From positions 33,889 to 97,888 of the forward strand of contig JJOH01000101.1 of assembly GCA_000696115.1 (NCBI GenBank): 64,000 nt of DNA. Direction: 5' to 3'. The DNA is from Streptomyces olindensis (GTDB taxonomy: Bacteria; Actinomycetota; Actinomycetes; Streptomycetales; Streptomycetaceae). The notes beneath the pieces are model-generated. The model was not told the DNA's origin, made no database searches, and saw only the letters and a list, made by a program, of their open reading frames with translations. Each line of letters begins with the position of its first letter. Position 1 is the stretch's first letter. Made by a program: the position numbers and the translations under genes. Positions 7,588 through 16,556 of the stretch are shown here, one piece after another.

Positions 7588-8181
7588 ATGGCTGCGCGCA
7601 TCCTCCTGGCCCGCCACGGACAGACCGAGTGGTCCCTGTCCGGCAAGCACACGGGCAGGACCGACGTGCCGCTTCTGGAGGAGGGCCGGCGCGGCGCCAA
7701 GCTGCTCGGCGAGCGCCTGCACCGGGCGCCCTACGACGGCCTGCCCGGTGTCGAAGTGCGCACCAGCCCGCTGGCACGCGCGCGTGAGACGTGCGAACTG
7801 GCCGGATTCGGGGACCGCGCGCGGGCCTGGGACGCGTTGCTGGAGTGGGACTACGGGGCGTACGAGGGCATGACGCCGGCGGACATCCAGGCCGTCCGGC
7901 CCGGCTGGCTGATCTGGCGCGACGGCGTCCCCGAGGGCGAGACGCTCGCCGAGGTGACGGCCCGGGCGGACGAGGTGGTCTCCTGGGCCCGCTCCGAGGA
8001 CCGCGACGTCCTGGTCTTCGCCCACGGGCACGTCCTGCGCTCCATCGGCGCGCGCTGGCTGGGCCTGCCGCTCGACTTCGCGGCCCGGATACGGCTGAAC
8101 CCGACGTCCCTGTCGGTGCTGGGCTGGGCGTACGGGGAACCGGCGATCGAGAGCTGGAACGACCTGGGCCACCTGGTCTGA
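7588..8181 (+). CDS. Histidine phosphatase family (phosphoglycerate-mutase-like) protein
   Basis: The 197-aa protein starts at ATG 7588, preceded by GGAAAGG. It has the RHG signature LARHGQTEW (phospho-acceptor His10) near the N-terminus, a TSPLARARET segment, and the second catalytic histidine in VLVFAHGHVLRS. This is the standard layout of cofactor-independent broad-specificity phosphatases of the branch 1 histidine phosphatase clan, found in Streptomyces as single-domain cytosolic enzymes. Substrate cannot be deduced. It is transcribed divergently from the PAP2 gene and converges with the regulator at 8192, leaving only a 10-bp gap. Confidence 0.92.
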   Translation: MAARILLARHGQTEWSLSGKHTGRTDVPLLEEGRRGAKLLGERLHRAPYDGLPGVEVRTSPLARARETCELAGFGDRARAWDALLEWDYGAYEGMTPADIQAVRPGWLIWRDGVPEGETLAEVTARADEVVSWARSEDRDVLVFAHGHVLRSIGARWLGLPLDFAARIRLNPTSLSVLGWAYGEPAIESWNDLGHLV

Positions 8182-8191
8182 AACGGCCTGG

Positions 8192-9652
8192 TCACGTGGT
8201 CCGAGTCGAGCGCGGCGACGCGGCGTGCCGGTCCAGGAACGCCGACACCCCCGACGCCCTCCGGTGCGGCAGCAGCACGCGCGCGGTGGCCGCCAGCATC
8301 GTCTGGACCCGGGACGACTGGACCTCCTCCAGCAGGTCCAGCACCCGCATCCCGGCCACCGCGGCCTCGTCCGGCCGCCCGCCCCGCGCGAGGTCGTCCG
8401 CCAGCTCCGCCGTGTACAGGGCGATGTTCCGTGTGAAGTGCGGATCCTGGAGTTCCGCCGCCCGCCGGGCGTGCCGTGCCGCCCGGGGCCAGTCGCCCAG
8501 CGTGGACCAGCACTGCGCCTCCAGGCACTCCAGTTCGGCCTCGCCGTAGAAGCTCATCCACTCAGGGTCGGCGTCCGAGGGGCCCCGCTCGAAGAGCGCC
8601 TGGGCCCGGGCCAGGGCCTGCTCGCAGCCGACGCGGTCGGCGAGACCGGCCCAGCCGCCCGCCTCGCGCAGCGCGAGCAGCGACATCAGCCGGGCCGACC
8701 CCACGGGCCGGGCGACGCGCTGCGCGGCCTGGGCCGCCCGGACGGCCTCGCGCGGGCGGCCCGCGTCACGCGCGAGGAACGCCGTGTTGCAGAAGGCGTG
8801 CGCCTCCAGTCCCGGGTCGCCGGTCATCCGGGCGGTCGCCAGGGCCTCGGCGTAGTGGGAGCGGGCGTCGTCGAAGCGTCCCGAGTCGTGGGCCAGCCAG
8901 CCCACGGAGATGGCCAGTTCACCGGCGCCTGAGTAGAGCCGGTCGGCCGTCGTCTGCCGGGTCGTGCCGGCGTCGAGCAGCGCGTAGGCGGCACGCAGCG
9001 GGGCCGCCGCCCGGCGGTAGAGGCCGTCGGCGCCGTGCCGGTCGTCGAGCAGGCGGATCCGGCGGACGGCTTCTTCCAGGGCACCCGCGTCGCTCGCCCC
9101 GGCACGGCGCACGGGGCGCTGTGCCGCCGCGGCGTCGAAGGCGAGGCCCACGGGCCCCAGCGAGGCGGCGGCCACCGTGGCGCCCCCGCCGGTCATGAAT
9201 GCGCGACGTAGCACGTCGCTCTCCTCGTAGGTGTCGTGCGGGTGGTACGGGTCGTACGGGTTCTGCGTGTCATACGGCTCGGACGCCCCACTGGTCTCAC
9301 TCGTGACGTTCGTGAGGTTCGTGGTGCGCGTCAGGGGCGCGTTCTCGATGCCGCGCGCCCGGCGTCCGCGTACCGACGAGCGGGGCGCGAACCCGAGGTC
9401 GGTGAGCGTGCGACCCGGGAACATGTGCAGGAACACCCGTTCATAGGCGTAGTTGGGGCAGCGGATCTCACCCGCCTCGACCCGCCCGATGTAGCGCGCG
9501 TCACAGCTCACCTGCTCGCCGATCTCGAGGCCGGCCCGGCGGATCGCCGCGGCGAACTCGGACGGCGAGCGCTGTCCGCGCAGCTGCCGGAAGGCGAGGT
9601 TCGGCCGTGTCGGCCGGTTGGGTTGAGACGAGGTCACCGCTGACGACGCCAT
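8192..9652 (-). CDS. HTH/TPR-type transcriptional regulator
   Basis: This is a 486-aa protein from ATG 9652. The N-terminal ~100 residues (NLAFRQLRGQRSPSEFAAAI ... CDARYIGRVEAGEIRCPNYA) match the XRE-like helix-turn-helix domain common in streptomycete regulators. A Thr/Asn/Tyr-rich linker (NLTNVTSETSGASEPYDTQN) follows, and then RRAFMTGGGATVAAASLG, a segment resembling a hydrophobic or Tat-like stretch that is usual in this family. The rest is helical TPR-like repeats (for example EALATARMTGDPGLEAHAFC). Such proteins are thought to sense peptides or protein partners in development and secondary metabolism. No target is evident. It is monocistronic, converging with the histidine phosphatase. 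Confidence 0.85.
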   Translation of the reverse strand: MASSAVTSSQPNRPTRPNLAFRQLRGQRSPSEFAAAIRRAGLEIGEQVSCDARYIGRVEAGEIRCPNYAYERVFLHMFPGRTLTDLGFAPRSSVRGRRARGIENAPLTRTTNLTNVTSETSGASEPYDTQNPYDPYHPHDTYEESDVLRRAFMTGGGATVAAASLGPVGLAFDAAAAQRPVRRAGASDAGALEEAVRRIRLLDDRHGADGLYRRAAAPLRAAYALLDAGTTRQTTADRLYSGAGELAISVGWLAHDSGRFDDARSHYAEALATARMTGDPGLEAHAFCNTAFLARDAGRPREAVRAAQAAQRVARPVGSARLMSLLALREAGGWAGLADRVGCEQALARAQALFERGPSDADPEWMSFYGEAELECLEAQCWSTLGDWPRAARHARRAAELQDPHFTRNIALYTAELADDLARGGRPDEAAVAGMRVLDLLEEVQSSRVQTMLAATARVLLPHRRASGVSAFLDRHAASPRSTRTT

Positions 9653-9949
9653 GGCCGGGTCCTCTCGTGCGAACCGTCGAACCATGCCGGATTCGGGGTG
9701 ACTTGTGCGTGTTGTCAGCATGGCCTGCCCTGTGTCCGGCGGGCAAGAACGTACCTGCTGTGTCGGAGCCACCACGCTGGGTTTGGCTACAAACCGGATA
9801 TCTCATCCGTGATCTGCCATGAAGTGCCATCCTTTGCGGCTGACTTCCTCCGTAGCCGTTGACGGCCTCACGCGTTGAACCCTGCGGACCGGGAGGCCCC
9901 CGACTCCCGACCGCTCGTCCAAGCAGGGGTTTTCGTGGTGGAGGCCGGG

Positions 9950-10345
9950 ATGGAGACCAGCCGGATCAACGATCATCGAACGCCGCCGAGCACACCGGCG
10001 GCCGGCTGCGATGTGGTGACGGTGCCGGCGCGGCAGGGGCTGGAGGCGGTCGACATCCTGCGGCGCGGGACAGCGGAAGCGGTGGGACCCGTCCTGCACC
10101 ACGACGGGGGCGCCACCCTGGGGTTCCTGGTACCGCCGGGCACGGCCGCGGCATGGGACGTGCCCGGGAGCACGTGCACGGAGACCGACGGACGCGGACT
10201 GACCCTGGCGCCCGAACCCCCCGTGGCGGGCTCGGACTGGCTGCTCCCGCCCGGGGAGGCGGACCTCGCGACGGACCCCGCGGTGCTGCGCCGGGCCCTC
10301 GGGGAGGCGGCCCGGACGATCAGGGCGGCGGACGGCTGCCGCTGA
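9950..10345 (+). CDS. Conserved hypothetical protein, 131 aa
   Basis: The chosen start is ATG 9950 (METSRINDH), with GGAGG about 8 nt upstream; a longer frame from 9875 is open but its extra residues look random. The product is small and soluble, with the conserved Streptomyces pattern GCDVVTVPARQGLEAVDIL, GPVLHHDGGATLGFLVPPGT and GSDWLLPP. Similar proteins occur widely in the genus as stand-alone genes next to regulators of the HTH/TPR type and may act with them, like the SARP- or anti-sigma-linked small partners. This last point is inference. No catalytic residues are recognisable. Confidence 0.75.
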   Translation: METSRINDHRTPPSTPAAGCDVVTVPARQGLEAVDILRRGTAEAVGPVLHHDGGATLGFLVPPGTAAAWDVPGSTCTETDGRGLTLAPEPPVAGSDWLLPPGEADLATDPAVLRRALGEAARTIRAADGCR

Positions 10346-10418
10346 GGCGCCGGGCCCCGGGCGCCGGTCGGCGCGGAGCGCATGCCCTGCTCGACGGCTC
10401 GCCCCTGATAATGCCCCC

Positions 10419-11285
10419 ATGGGAAAGTCCAGGAGCGGGCGGCGCCGAGCCGGTGCGGAGGCCGTCGTCGAGAGCGTCGACGGCGGGCTCGCCGAGCTGA
10501 TCCCCGACCGCGAGCGGGCCCGGGCCTGGACCCTCGTGATCGACGGGGCCCCGCAGTCGCACGTCGACCTGGACGACCCGGCGTACCTGTCCTTCGAGTA
10601 CCAGCGCCGGCTCGGGCATGTCATCGACCTCGTCGCCCCGCCGGGCCGGCCCGTGCACGCCGTGCACCTCGGCGGCGGCGCGCTCACCCTCGCCCGGTAC
10701 GTCGCCGCCACCCGGCCCCGCTCCACCCAGCAGGTCGTCGAACGGGACGCCGCCCTCGTGCAACTGGTCCGCCGCGAGCTGCCGTTGGACCCGAACGCGC
10801 GGATCCGGGTGCGGTCCGTCGACGCCCGCGAGGGACTCGCCAAGGTGCCGGACGGCTGGGCCGACCTCGTCATCACCGACGTGTTCAGCGGCGCCCGGAC
10901 ACCGGCCCACCTGACCTCGACGGAGTTCCTCGACGACGTCCGCAGGGCCCTCAAGCCCGGCGGTGTCCACGCCGCCAACCTCGCCGACGGGCCGCCGCTG
11001 ACCCACCTGCGCGGCCAGATCGCCACCGCCGCCGCCCGTTTCGAGCAGCTCGCGCTGGTCGCCGACCCGACGGTGCTGCGCGGCAAGCGCTTCGGCAACG
11101 CCGTCCTGGTCGCCTCCGACCTCCCGCTGCCCGTCGCCGAACTGACCCGCCGCGCCGCCTCCGACCCGCACCCGGGCCGGGTCGAGCACGGCAGGACGCT
11201 CACCCACTTCACCGGCGGGGCCGTGCCCGTCACGGATCTCGCTGCGGTGGCCTCCCCGGCGCCGCCCGCGTCGGCGTTCCAGTAG
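10419..11285 (+). CDS. Spermidine synthase-like (SAM-fold) protein
   Basis: A 288-aa protein from ATG 10419 with a Rossmann-type aminopropyl/methyltransferase core: VHAVHLGGGALTLARYV (glycine-rich nucleotide loop), QQVVERDAALVQLVRREL (acidic end of beta-2, Glu/Asp), RIRVRSVDAREGL, and DLVITDVFSGARTPAHLTS with the catalytic-loop aspartate. This is the 'spermidine synthase' branch without the N-terminal decarboxylating partner, often called fused or orphan spermidine synthase in actinobacteria. True polyamine synthesis is unproven; a methyltransferase role is equally possible. It is monocistronic and converges with the membrane protein at 11319. Confidence 0.82.
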   Translation: MGKSRSGRRRAGAEAVVESVDGGLAELIPDRERARAWTLVIDGAPQSHVDLDDPAYLSFEYQRRLGHVIDLVAPPGRPVHAVHLGGGALTLARYVAATRPRSTQQVVERDAALVQLVRRELPLDPNARIRVRSVDAREGLAKVPDGWADLVITDVFSGARTPAHLTSTEFLDDVRRALKPGGVHAANLADGPPLTHLRGQIATAAARFEQLALVADPTVLRGKRFGNAVLVASDLPLPVAELTRRAASDPHPGRVEHGRTLTHFTGGAVPVTDLAAVASPAPPASAFQ

Positions 11286-11318
11286 CCGAGTGGGGCTCAC
11301 GGGCCCCGGGTCCGGCGC

Positions 11319-11828
11319 TCAGTAGGTCCCGATCTCCACGCGCGGCGGCCCGTCGTGCCAGGTGCAGAACACCGACACCCGGTCCGCGCCCGAGGAGAAC
11401 TCCACGCGGATCCACGACTCCGTCTTCCACACCTGCATCGACCAGCCCGCGCCGGGAGTCGCCGAGACGAGGGAGGCGGACGTCCTCCCGAGGTCGAACA
11501 CCGCCCGGCCGCCGTCGGTGTCGTAGCTCCTGACCCGGCCGGTGGCGGCGGGAGAGGGGCTGGGGGGCGTCCGAGTGGGGGCGGGGGTCGGCTTCGACGT
11601 CGTCGGCGGGGCGCTCGGGGGCGTCCGCTTAGGCGGAGGCGTCCGCTCCGTCGGCGTCGCGAGCGGCTTGGGCTCCCGCGGGGCCGCGTCGGCGGCCTTG
11701 ATGGGCAGGGCGCGCGGCGGGTCGTAGGCCGTGCCCGCCATCACCGTGTGGACGCCCCACCACGACAGCGTGACCGCCGCGCCCGTGGCGAGCAGCCAGG
11801 CCAGCAGGTGTACGAGTCCTCTGCGCAT
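11319..11828 (-). CDS. Pro/Thr-rich membrane-anchored or secreted hypothetical protein
   Basis: This 169-aa protein has an N-terminal hydrophobic helix (residues ~5-31, LVHLLAWLLATGAAVTLSWW) preceded by RR, so it is anchored or exported. A long Pro/Thr/Lys linker (~50-105, repeated TPPPKRTPPS-type segments) leads to a compact ~65-residue C-terminal domain with GRAVFDLGRTSASLVSATPG, SWIRVEFSSG and SVFCTWHDG. The domain resembles small streptomycete extracytoplasmic beta-sandwiches of unknown role. It lies head-to-head with the two-component system at 11960. Confidence 0.75.
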   Translation of the reverse strand: MRRGLVHLLAWLLATGAAVTLSWWGVHTVMAGTAYDPPRALPIKAADAAPREPKPLATPTERTPPPKRTPPSAPPTTSKPTPAPTRTPPSPSPAATGRVRSYDTDGGRAVFDLGRTSASLVSATPGAGWSMQVWKTESWIRVEFSSGADRVSVFCTWHDGPPRVEIGTY

Positions 11829-11959
11829 CGCGGGCCATCCTGCCTCACGCGCCCCACGCGCTGTCCAGAACGGGCGTCACGCAGGGGCCCGTTGTCCACA
11901 ACCGCGGAGTTGTCCACAGGCCCGCACCCGGCTGTTCGAGATGGCGTACGGTGCGGCGC

Positions 11960-12664
11960 ATGGCAAGTGTGCTCGTGGTCGAGGACGACCAGTTCGTACG
12001 CTCGGCGCTCATCCGGCACCTGACCGACGCCTCGCACGCGGTGCGCAGCGTCGGTACGGCACTGGAGGCGCTGCGCGAGGTCGCCCATGTCCGCTTCGAC
12101 GTGGTGATCCTGGACCTCGGACTGCCCGACCTCGACGGGTCCGAGGCCCTGAAGATGCTGCGCGGCATCACGGACGTGCCGGTGATCGTCGCCACCGCCC
12201 GGGACGACGAGGCGGAGATCGTCCGGCTGCTCAACGCGGGAGCGGACGACTACCTGACCAAGCCCTTCTCCGTCGAGCACCTCTCCGCCCGCATGGCGGC
12301 CGTGCTGCGCCGTGCCCGCTCCGGCTCCGGGGAAGGGCAGCCCTCCCCGGTGCTCCGGGTCGGCGGCCTGACCGTCGACCCGCTGCGCCGCCAGGCCGAG
12401 TTGGACGGCGCCCGGCTCGACCTCACCCGCCGCGAGTTCGACCTGCTCGCCTTCCTGGCCCGCCGGCCCGGAGTCGTCGTCCCCCGCAAGGAACTGCTCG
12501 CCGAGGTCTGGCAGCAGTCGTACGGCGACGACCAGACCATCGACGTCCATCTGTCCTGGCTGCGGCGGAAACTGGGGGAGACGGCCGCCAGCCCGCGCTA
12601 TCTGCACACCCTCAGGGGCGTCGGTGTGAAGCTCGAACCGCCGGGGGCGGAGGCGCCGCGATGA
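11960..12664 (+). CDS. OmpR/PhoB-family response regulator
   Basis: ATG 11960 gives MASVLVVEDD; a GTG three codons upstream is possible. The 234-aa protein has a receiver domain with acidic pair E8-D9/D10, phospho-acceptor Asp52 (VVILDLGLPD), Thr in ATARDD and Lys in YLTKPF. A C-terminal winged helix follows (LDLTRREFDLLAFLARRPG ... YGDDQTIDVHLSWLRRKLGE), as in OmpR-type DNA binders. Its stop overlaps the sensor kinase start (ATGA), so the pair is co-translated. The downstream ABC/alpha-galactosidase genes have no regulator of their own, making them candidate targets, though this is only positional. Confidence 0.95.
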   Translation: MASVLVVEDDQFVRSALIRHLTDASHAVRSVGTALEALREVAHVRFDVVILDLGLPDLDGSEALKMLRGITDVPVIVATARDDEAEIVRLLNAGADDYLTKPFSVEHLSARMAAVLRRARSGSGEGQPSPVLRVGGLTVDPLRRQAELDGARLDLTRREFDLLAFLARRPGVVVPRKELLAEVWQQSYGDDQTIDVHLSWLRRKLGETAASPRYLHTLRGVGVKLEPPGAEAPR

Positions 12665-14049
12665 GGTGGGCGCTGGTCAAGGTGGCGCTGGCGGTGACGA
12701 CCATGGTCGTGCTCGCCTTCGCGGTGCCGCTCGGACTCGTCATCCGCGAGATGGCACGGGACCGTGCCTTCTCCAACGCCGAGCGGGAGGCCGCGGCCGT
12801 CGCCCCCGCCCTGTCCATCACCACCGACCACGACCAGCTGGAGCGGGTCGTCGCCGCCGCCGGATCCGATGCCGGCATGGCCGTGCACATACCGGCGGGC
12901 GACGGCCAGGAGGCCCTGGAACTCGGGCGGCAGCGCGCCGCCGACGAGGACATCGCGGCCGTCCGGAAGCTGGGCCGCGCCTCCACCACCGGCGTCCCCG
13001 GCGGCTCGACGCTGCTCCAGCCGGTCGCGCTCAGCACCGGCGAGATCGCGGTCGTCGAGGTGTACGTGCCGCAGGCCGAGGTCACCAACGGCGTGGGCAC
13101 GGCCTGGGCGGTGCTCGCCGGAGTCGGTGTCGCGCTCGTCCTCGGGTCGGTCGCGGTCGCCGACCGGCTGGGCGTGCGGATGGTCCGGCCCGCCAAGCGC
13201 CTGGTCGACGGGGCGCGTGAACTGGGGGAGGGCAGGCTCGGCGCCCGGGTGCCGGAGGAGGGCCCGACCGAGCTGCGGCTGGCCGCCGTCGCGTTCAACT
13301 CCATGGCCGACCAGGTCGTCCAGCTCCTGGCGAACGAGCGGGAGCTGGCGGCCGACCTCTCCCACCGGCTGCGCACGCCCCTGACCGTGCTGCGGCTCAA
13401 CACCGCCTCGCTCGGCGAGGGACCGGCCGCCGACCAGACCCGGAGCGCGGTCGAGCAGCTGGAGCGCGAGGTTGACACGATCATCCGCACGGCCCGGGAG
13501 GCCAAGCCGCAGACGGCCGCGGCCGGTCCGGGAGCCGGGTGCGACGCCGCCGAGGTGGTGCGGGAACGGATGGCCTTCTGGTCGGCGCTCGCGGAGGACG
13601 AGGGCCGTACGTGGCGGGTGGCCGGGGCCGACCGGCCGGTGCGCATACCCGTGGCCCGCGCCGACCTGGCGGCCGCGCTCGACGCGCTGCTCGGCAACGT
13701 CTTCCGGCACACCCCGGAGGGCACCGCCTTCGCGGTCGACGTGCACAACGCCGAGGACGCGGTGATCGTCCTCGTCTCCGACGCGGGCCCGGGCATACCC
13801 GACCCGAAGGCGGCGATGGCGCGGGGCCGTGGCTCCGGGAGCGACGGCTCGACCGGGCTGGGCCTGGACATCGTGCGCCGGCTCGCGGAGTCGACCGGCG
13901 GGGACCTGCGCATCGGCTCCTCGGTGCTCGGCGGGACCGAGGTGCGGATCTGGATCCAGGTGGACGGCCGTGCCCCCGCGAGCCGGGGACACCGGCAGCT
14001 GCGACGCCGACGGCCCGGCAGGCCGGCCGCCGCCTTCAAGCACTCCTGA
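12661..14049 (+). CDS. Sensor histidine kinase partner
   Basis: The 462-aa protein has two membrane helices (about 5-27 and 145-168) enclosing a ~115-residue extracytoplasmic sensor domain. A HAMP segment (RMVRPAKRLVDGARELGEGR) follows, then an H box LAADLSHRLRTPLTVLR with phospho-acceptor His235, and a HATPase domain with N box LLGNVFRHTPEG, G1 DAGPGIPD and G2 GSTGLGLDIVRRL. The C-terminal 20 residues are Arg-rich. It is translationally coupled to the response regulator. The signal is unknown; the loop sequence gives no recognised ligand-binding fold. Confidence 0.95.
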   Translation: MRWALVKVALAVTTMVVLAFAVPLGLVIREMARDRAFSNAEREAAAVAPALSITTDHDQLERVVAAAGSDAGMAVHIPAGDGQEALELGRQRAADEDIAAVRKLGRASTTGVPGGSTLLQPVALSTGEIAVVEVYVPQAEVTNGVGTAWAVLAGVGVALVLGSVAVADRLGVRMVRPAKRLVDGARELGEGRLGARVPEEGPTELRLAAVAFNSMADQVVQLLANERELAADLSHRLRTPLTVLRLNTASLGEGPAADQTRSAVEQLEREVDTIIRTAREAKPQTAAAGPGAGCDAAEVVRERMAFWSALAEDEGRTWRVAGADRPVRIPVARADLAAALDALLGNVFRHTPEGTAFAVDVHNAEDAVIVLVSDAGPGIPDPKAAMARGRGSGSDGSTGLGLDIVRRLAESTGGDLRIGSSVLGGTEVRIWIQVDGRAPASRGHRQLRRRRPGRPAAAFKHS

Positions 14050-14100
14050 CTCGTCGGGCGCACGGGTCGGTCACGTTTCGACAAATGCACGGAACGGCTC

Positions 14101-14130
14101 TTGACGCATGACCGGACATACGGCTGTTAT
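14101..14130 (+). promoter_or_regulatory. Putative sigma-70-type promoter for the ABC/GH36 operon
   Basis: TTGACG at 14101-14106 and TGTTAT at 14125-14130 are separated by 18 bp, about 95 bp before the lipoprotein start. The 176-bp gap 14050-14225 is noticeably AT-richer than the flanking genes. The match to the vegetative consensus is good but unproven. Confidence 0.45.
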
Positions 14131-14225
14131 TGCGCCACCGTGTTCGGTCAAGTTGATTTCTGGTCGATTGCGACTGGATTTCACGCCACACCCTCATGAC
14201 CGAACCCTGCCCTCAGGAGCCGTTC

Positions 14226-15539
14226 ATGCACGACCTCTCCCTCCCCGGACCCTCCCTCCCCGCCCCCGGCCGCCGCACGGTGCTGCGTGGCATAGGCGGT
14301 GCGGCCCTGCTCGGCGTGGGCATACCCCTGCTGTCCGCCTGCGGCGGCAGCGGCTCCGCCGCCGACCCGAAGACGGTCAGCCTGGGCTCCAACTCCTCGG
14401 ACGCGGTGCCGAAGAAGGCGTTCGCGGAGATCTACGCGGCCTTCACGAAGAAGTCCGGGATCAAGGTCGACGTCAACACCAAGGACCACAACACCTTCCA
14501 GGAGCAGATCAACTCGTATCTGCAGGGCACGCCGGACGACGTGTTCACGTGGTTCGCGGGCTACCGGATGCAGTTCTTCGCGGCGAAGAAGCTCGCCACC
14601 CCGATCGACGACGTGTGGCAGAAGATCGGCGGGAACTTCCCCGAGGCGATGAAGAAGCTCTCCAAGGGCGAGGACGGCAAGTACTACTTCGTGCCGCTGT
14701 ACACGTACCCGTGGGCGGTGTTCTACCGCAAGAGCGTCTTCGCCCAGCACGGCTACGAGGTGCCCACCACGTGGGACGACTTCGTCGCCCTGTGCAAGCG
14801 GATGCAGAAGGACGGGCTGGTGCCGATCGCCTTCGGCGACAAGGACGCCTGGCCTGCGATGGGCACCTTCGACCAGATCAACTTCCGCACCAACGGCTAC
14901 GACTTCCACGTGGAGCTGATGGCGGGCAAGGCGTCCTGGACGGACGCCAAGGTGCGCAAGGTCTTCGACCACTGGACGGAGATCCTGCCCTTCCACCAGG
15001 AGGGCGCGGTGGGCCGTACCTGGCAGGACGCGGCGCAGACGCTGGTGGCGAAGAAGGCGGGCATGTACCTGCTGGGCACGTTCGTGGGCCAGCAGTTCAC
15101 CGACAAGGCCGATCTGGAGGATCTGGACTTCTTCGCCTTCCCGGAGATCGACCCCGCCTTCGGACAGGACACCGTCGAGGCGCCGACCGACGGGTTCATG
15201 CTCTCCAAGGCCCCGAAGAACAAGGCGGGCGCGGTCGAGCTGCTGGAGTACCTGGGCACGCCGGAGGCCGAGGAGATCTACCTGAAGTCGGACCCGAACG
15301 TGGTGGCGGCCTCCACCAAGGCGGACACCTCCTCCTACAGCGCGCTGCAGAAGAAGGCCTACGAGATGATCTCCGGCGCGAAGAGCCTGACGCAGTTCAT
15401 GGACCGTGACTCCCGGCCGGACTTCACCTCCACGGTGATGCAGCCCGCGCTGCAGAACTTCATCCGCAACCCGAAGAACATCGACAGCATCCTCTCGTCG
15501 ATCGAGCGCCAGAAGAAGACGATCTTCGCCTCCTCCTGA
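14226..15539 (+). CDS. Sugar ABC transporter substrate-binding lipoprotein
   Basis: ATG 14226 follows AGGAG by 6 nt; the longer frame from 14196 lacks an RBS. The 437-aa protein has a Tat/Sec-like N-terminus (GRRTVLRGIGGAALLGVG) and lipobox LLSACGG, so it should be a lipid-anchored extracellular receptor. The body is a family 1 (MalE-type) extracellular solute-binding fold: SLGSNSSDAVPKKAFAEIYA, WDDFVALCKRMQKDG, GTFVGQQFTDKADLE. It is followed by two permeases and a GH36 alpha-galactosidase, so alpha-galactosides such as melibiose or raffinose are the likely cargo (inference). No ATPase is encoded here; streptomycetes commonly use the shared MsiK ATPase. Confidence 0.93.
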   Translation: MHDLSLPGPSLPAPGRRTVLRGIGGAALLGVGIPLLSACGGSGSAADPKTVSLGSNSSDAVPKKAFAEIYAAFTKKSGIKVDVNTKDHNTFQEQINSYLQGTPDDVFTWFAGYRMQFFAAKKLATPIDDVWQKIGGNFPEAMKKLSKGEDGKYYFVPLYTYPWAVFYRKSVFAQHGYEVPTTWDDFVALCKRMQKDGLVPIAFGDKDAWPAMGTFDQINFRTNGYDFHVELMAGKASWTDAKVRKVFDHWTEILPFHQEGAVGRTWQDAAQTLVAKKAGMYLLGTFVGQQFTDKADLEDLDFFAFPEIDPAFGQDTVEAPTDGFMLSKAPKNKAGAVELLEYLGTPEAEEIYLKSDPNVVAASTKADTSSYSALQKKAYEMISGAKSLTQFMDRDSRPDFTSTVMQPALQNFIRNPKNIDSILSSIERQKKTIFASS

Positions 15540-15572
15540 CCGGAAACGGAGAATCGACGACTCGGATCCGAC

Positions 15573-16556
15573 ATGACCGCCACCCCCGCGAAGGCTCCGG
15601 AGCCGGCCACCACGCCGGTTCCGGGGCCCGCCCCCACGTCAGAACCCGCCAAGGCGCCCCACGGGCACAAGCGGCTGCTCACCCGCCGTGACCGCATCAC
15701 GCTCGGCCTGATGGCCGGGCTGCCGACGATCCTGCACGTGGCCCTCGTCTGGGTCACGGCCCTGGCCTCGATCGCCCTGGCCTTCACCACCTGGGACGGC
15801 ATCGGCTTCGACTCCATCCAGTGGGTCGGCCTGCAGAACTTCAGGGAACTGTTCACCAACAACCCGCAGTTCTGGCCCGCCGTCGAGCACAACGTGATCT
15901 GGTTCGTCGTGCTCATCCTGCTGCCCACGCCGTTCGGCCTGTTCCTCGCCGTGCAGCTGGACAAGCGGATCCGCTTCAGCCGCGTCTACCAGACCGCGTT
16001 CTTCCTGCCGGTCGTGGTCTCGATGGCGGTGATCGGCTTCGTCTGGCAGCTGGTCTACAACCCGGACACGGGCCTGATCAACAGCCTCATCGGCGCCAAC
16101 AAGCCCGGCCACTACATCGACTGGATCGGCGACCCGGACCTCAACCTCTGGGCGATCCTCGTCGCCGCCTCCTGGCGCCACACCGGCTACATGATGATCC
16201 TCTACCTGGCCGGCCTGAAGAGCGTCGACCCCGCCCTGCGCGAGGCCTCCGCCCTGGACGGCGCCAACGAGTGGCAGACGTTCAAGAACGTCATCTTCCC
16301 CACCCTGCGCCCGACCAACACCGTCGTCCTGGTCGTCACGATCATCGAGGCGCTGCGCGCCTTCGACCTGGTCTTCGTCTTCAACAAGGGCGCCCAGGGC
16401 ACCGAACTGCTGTCGATCCTGGTGACCAACAACATCATCGGCGAGTCCAGCCGCATCGGATACGGCTCCGCCATCGCGGTCGTCCTGCTGGTGATCTCCC
16501 TCGCCGTGATCATCCCGTACCTGATCGCGACCTTCCGGAAGGAGCGGCAAGCGTGA
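15573..16556 (+). CDS. Sugar ABC transporter permease (MalF type)
   Basis: The 327-aa membrane protein has a Pro/Ala-rich cytosolic N-terminal tail (residues 1-35) followed by six predicted helices. The EAA loop that docks the ATPase is clear (REASALDGANEWQTFKNVIF). It lies 33 bp after the substrate-binding gene and its stop overlaps the start of the second permease (GTGA), indicating an operon. Together with the next gene it forms the heterodimeric channel of a CUT1-type carbohydrate importer. Confidence 0.94.
   Translation: MTATPAKAPEPATTPVPGPAPTSEPAKAPHGHKRLLTRRDRITLGLMAGLPTILHVALVWVTALASIALAFTTWDGIGFDSIQWVGLQNFRELFTNNPQFWPAVEHNVIWFVVLILLPTPFGLFLAVQLDKRIRFSRVYQTAFFLPVVVSMAVIGFVWQLVYNPDTGLINSLIGANKPGHYIDWIGDPDLNLWAILVAASWRHTGYMMILYLAGLKSVDPALREASALDGANEWQTFKNVIFPTLRPTNTVVLVVTIIEALRAFDLVFVFNKGAQGTELLSILVTNNIIGESSRIGYGSAIAVVLLVISLAVIIPYLIATFRKERQA

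Noticed and set aside
9803..11233. Long minus-strand frame (476 aa)
   Set aside because: It is antisense to two supported genes (9950-10345, 10419-11285), is Arg/Ser/Pro-rich and has no domain; a GC-bias shadow.
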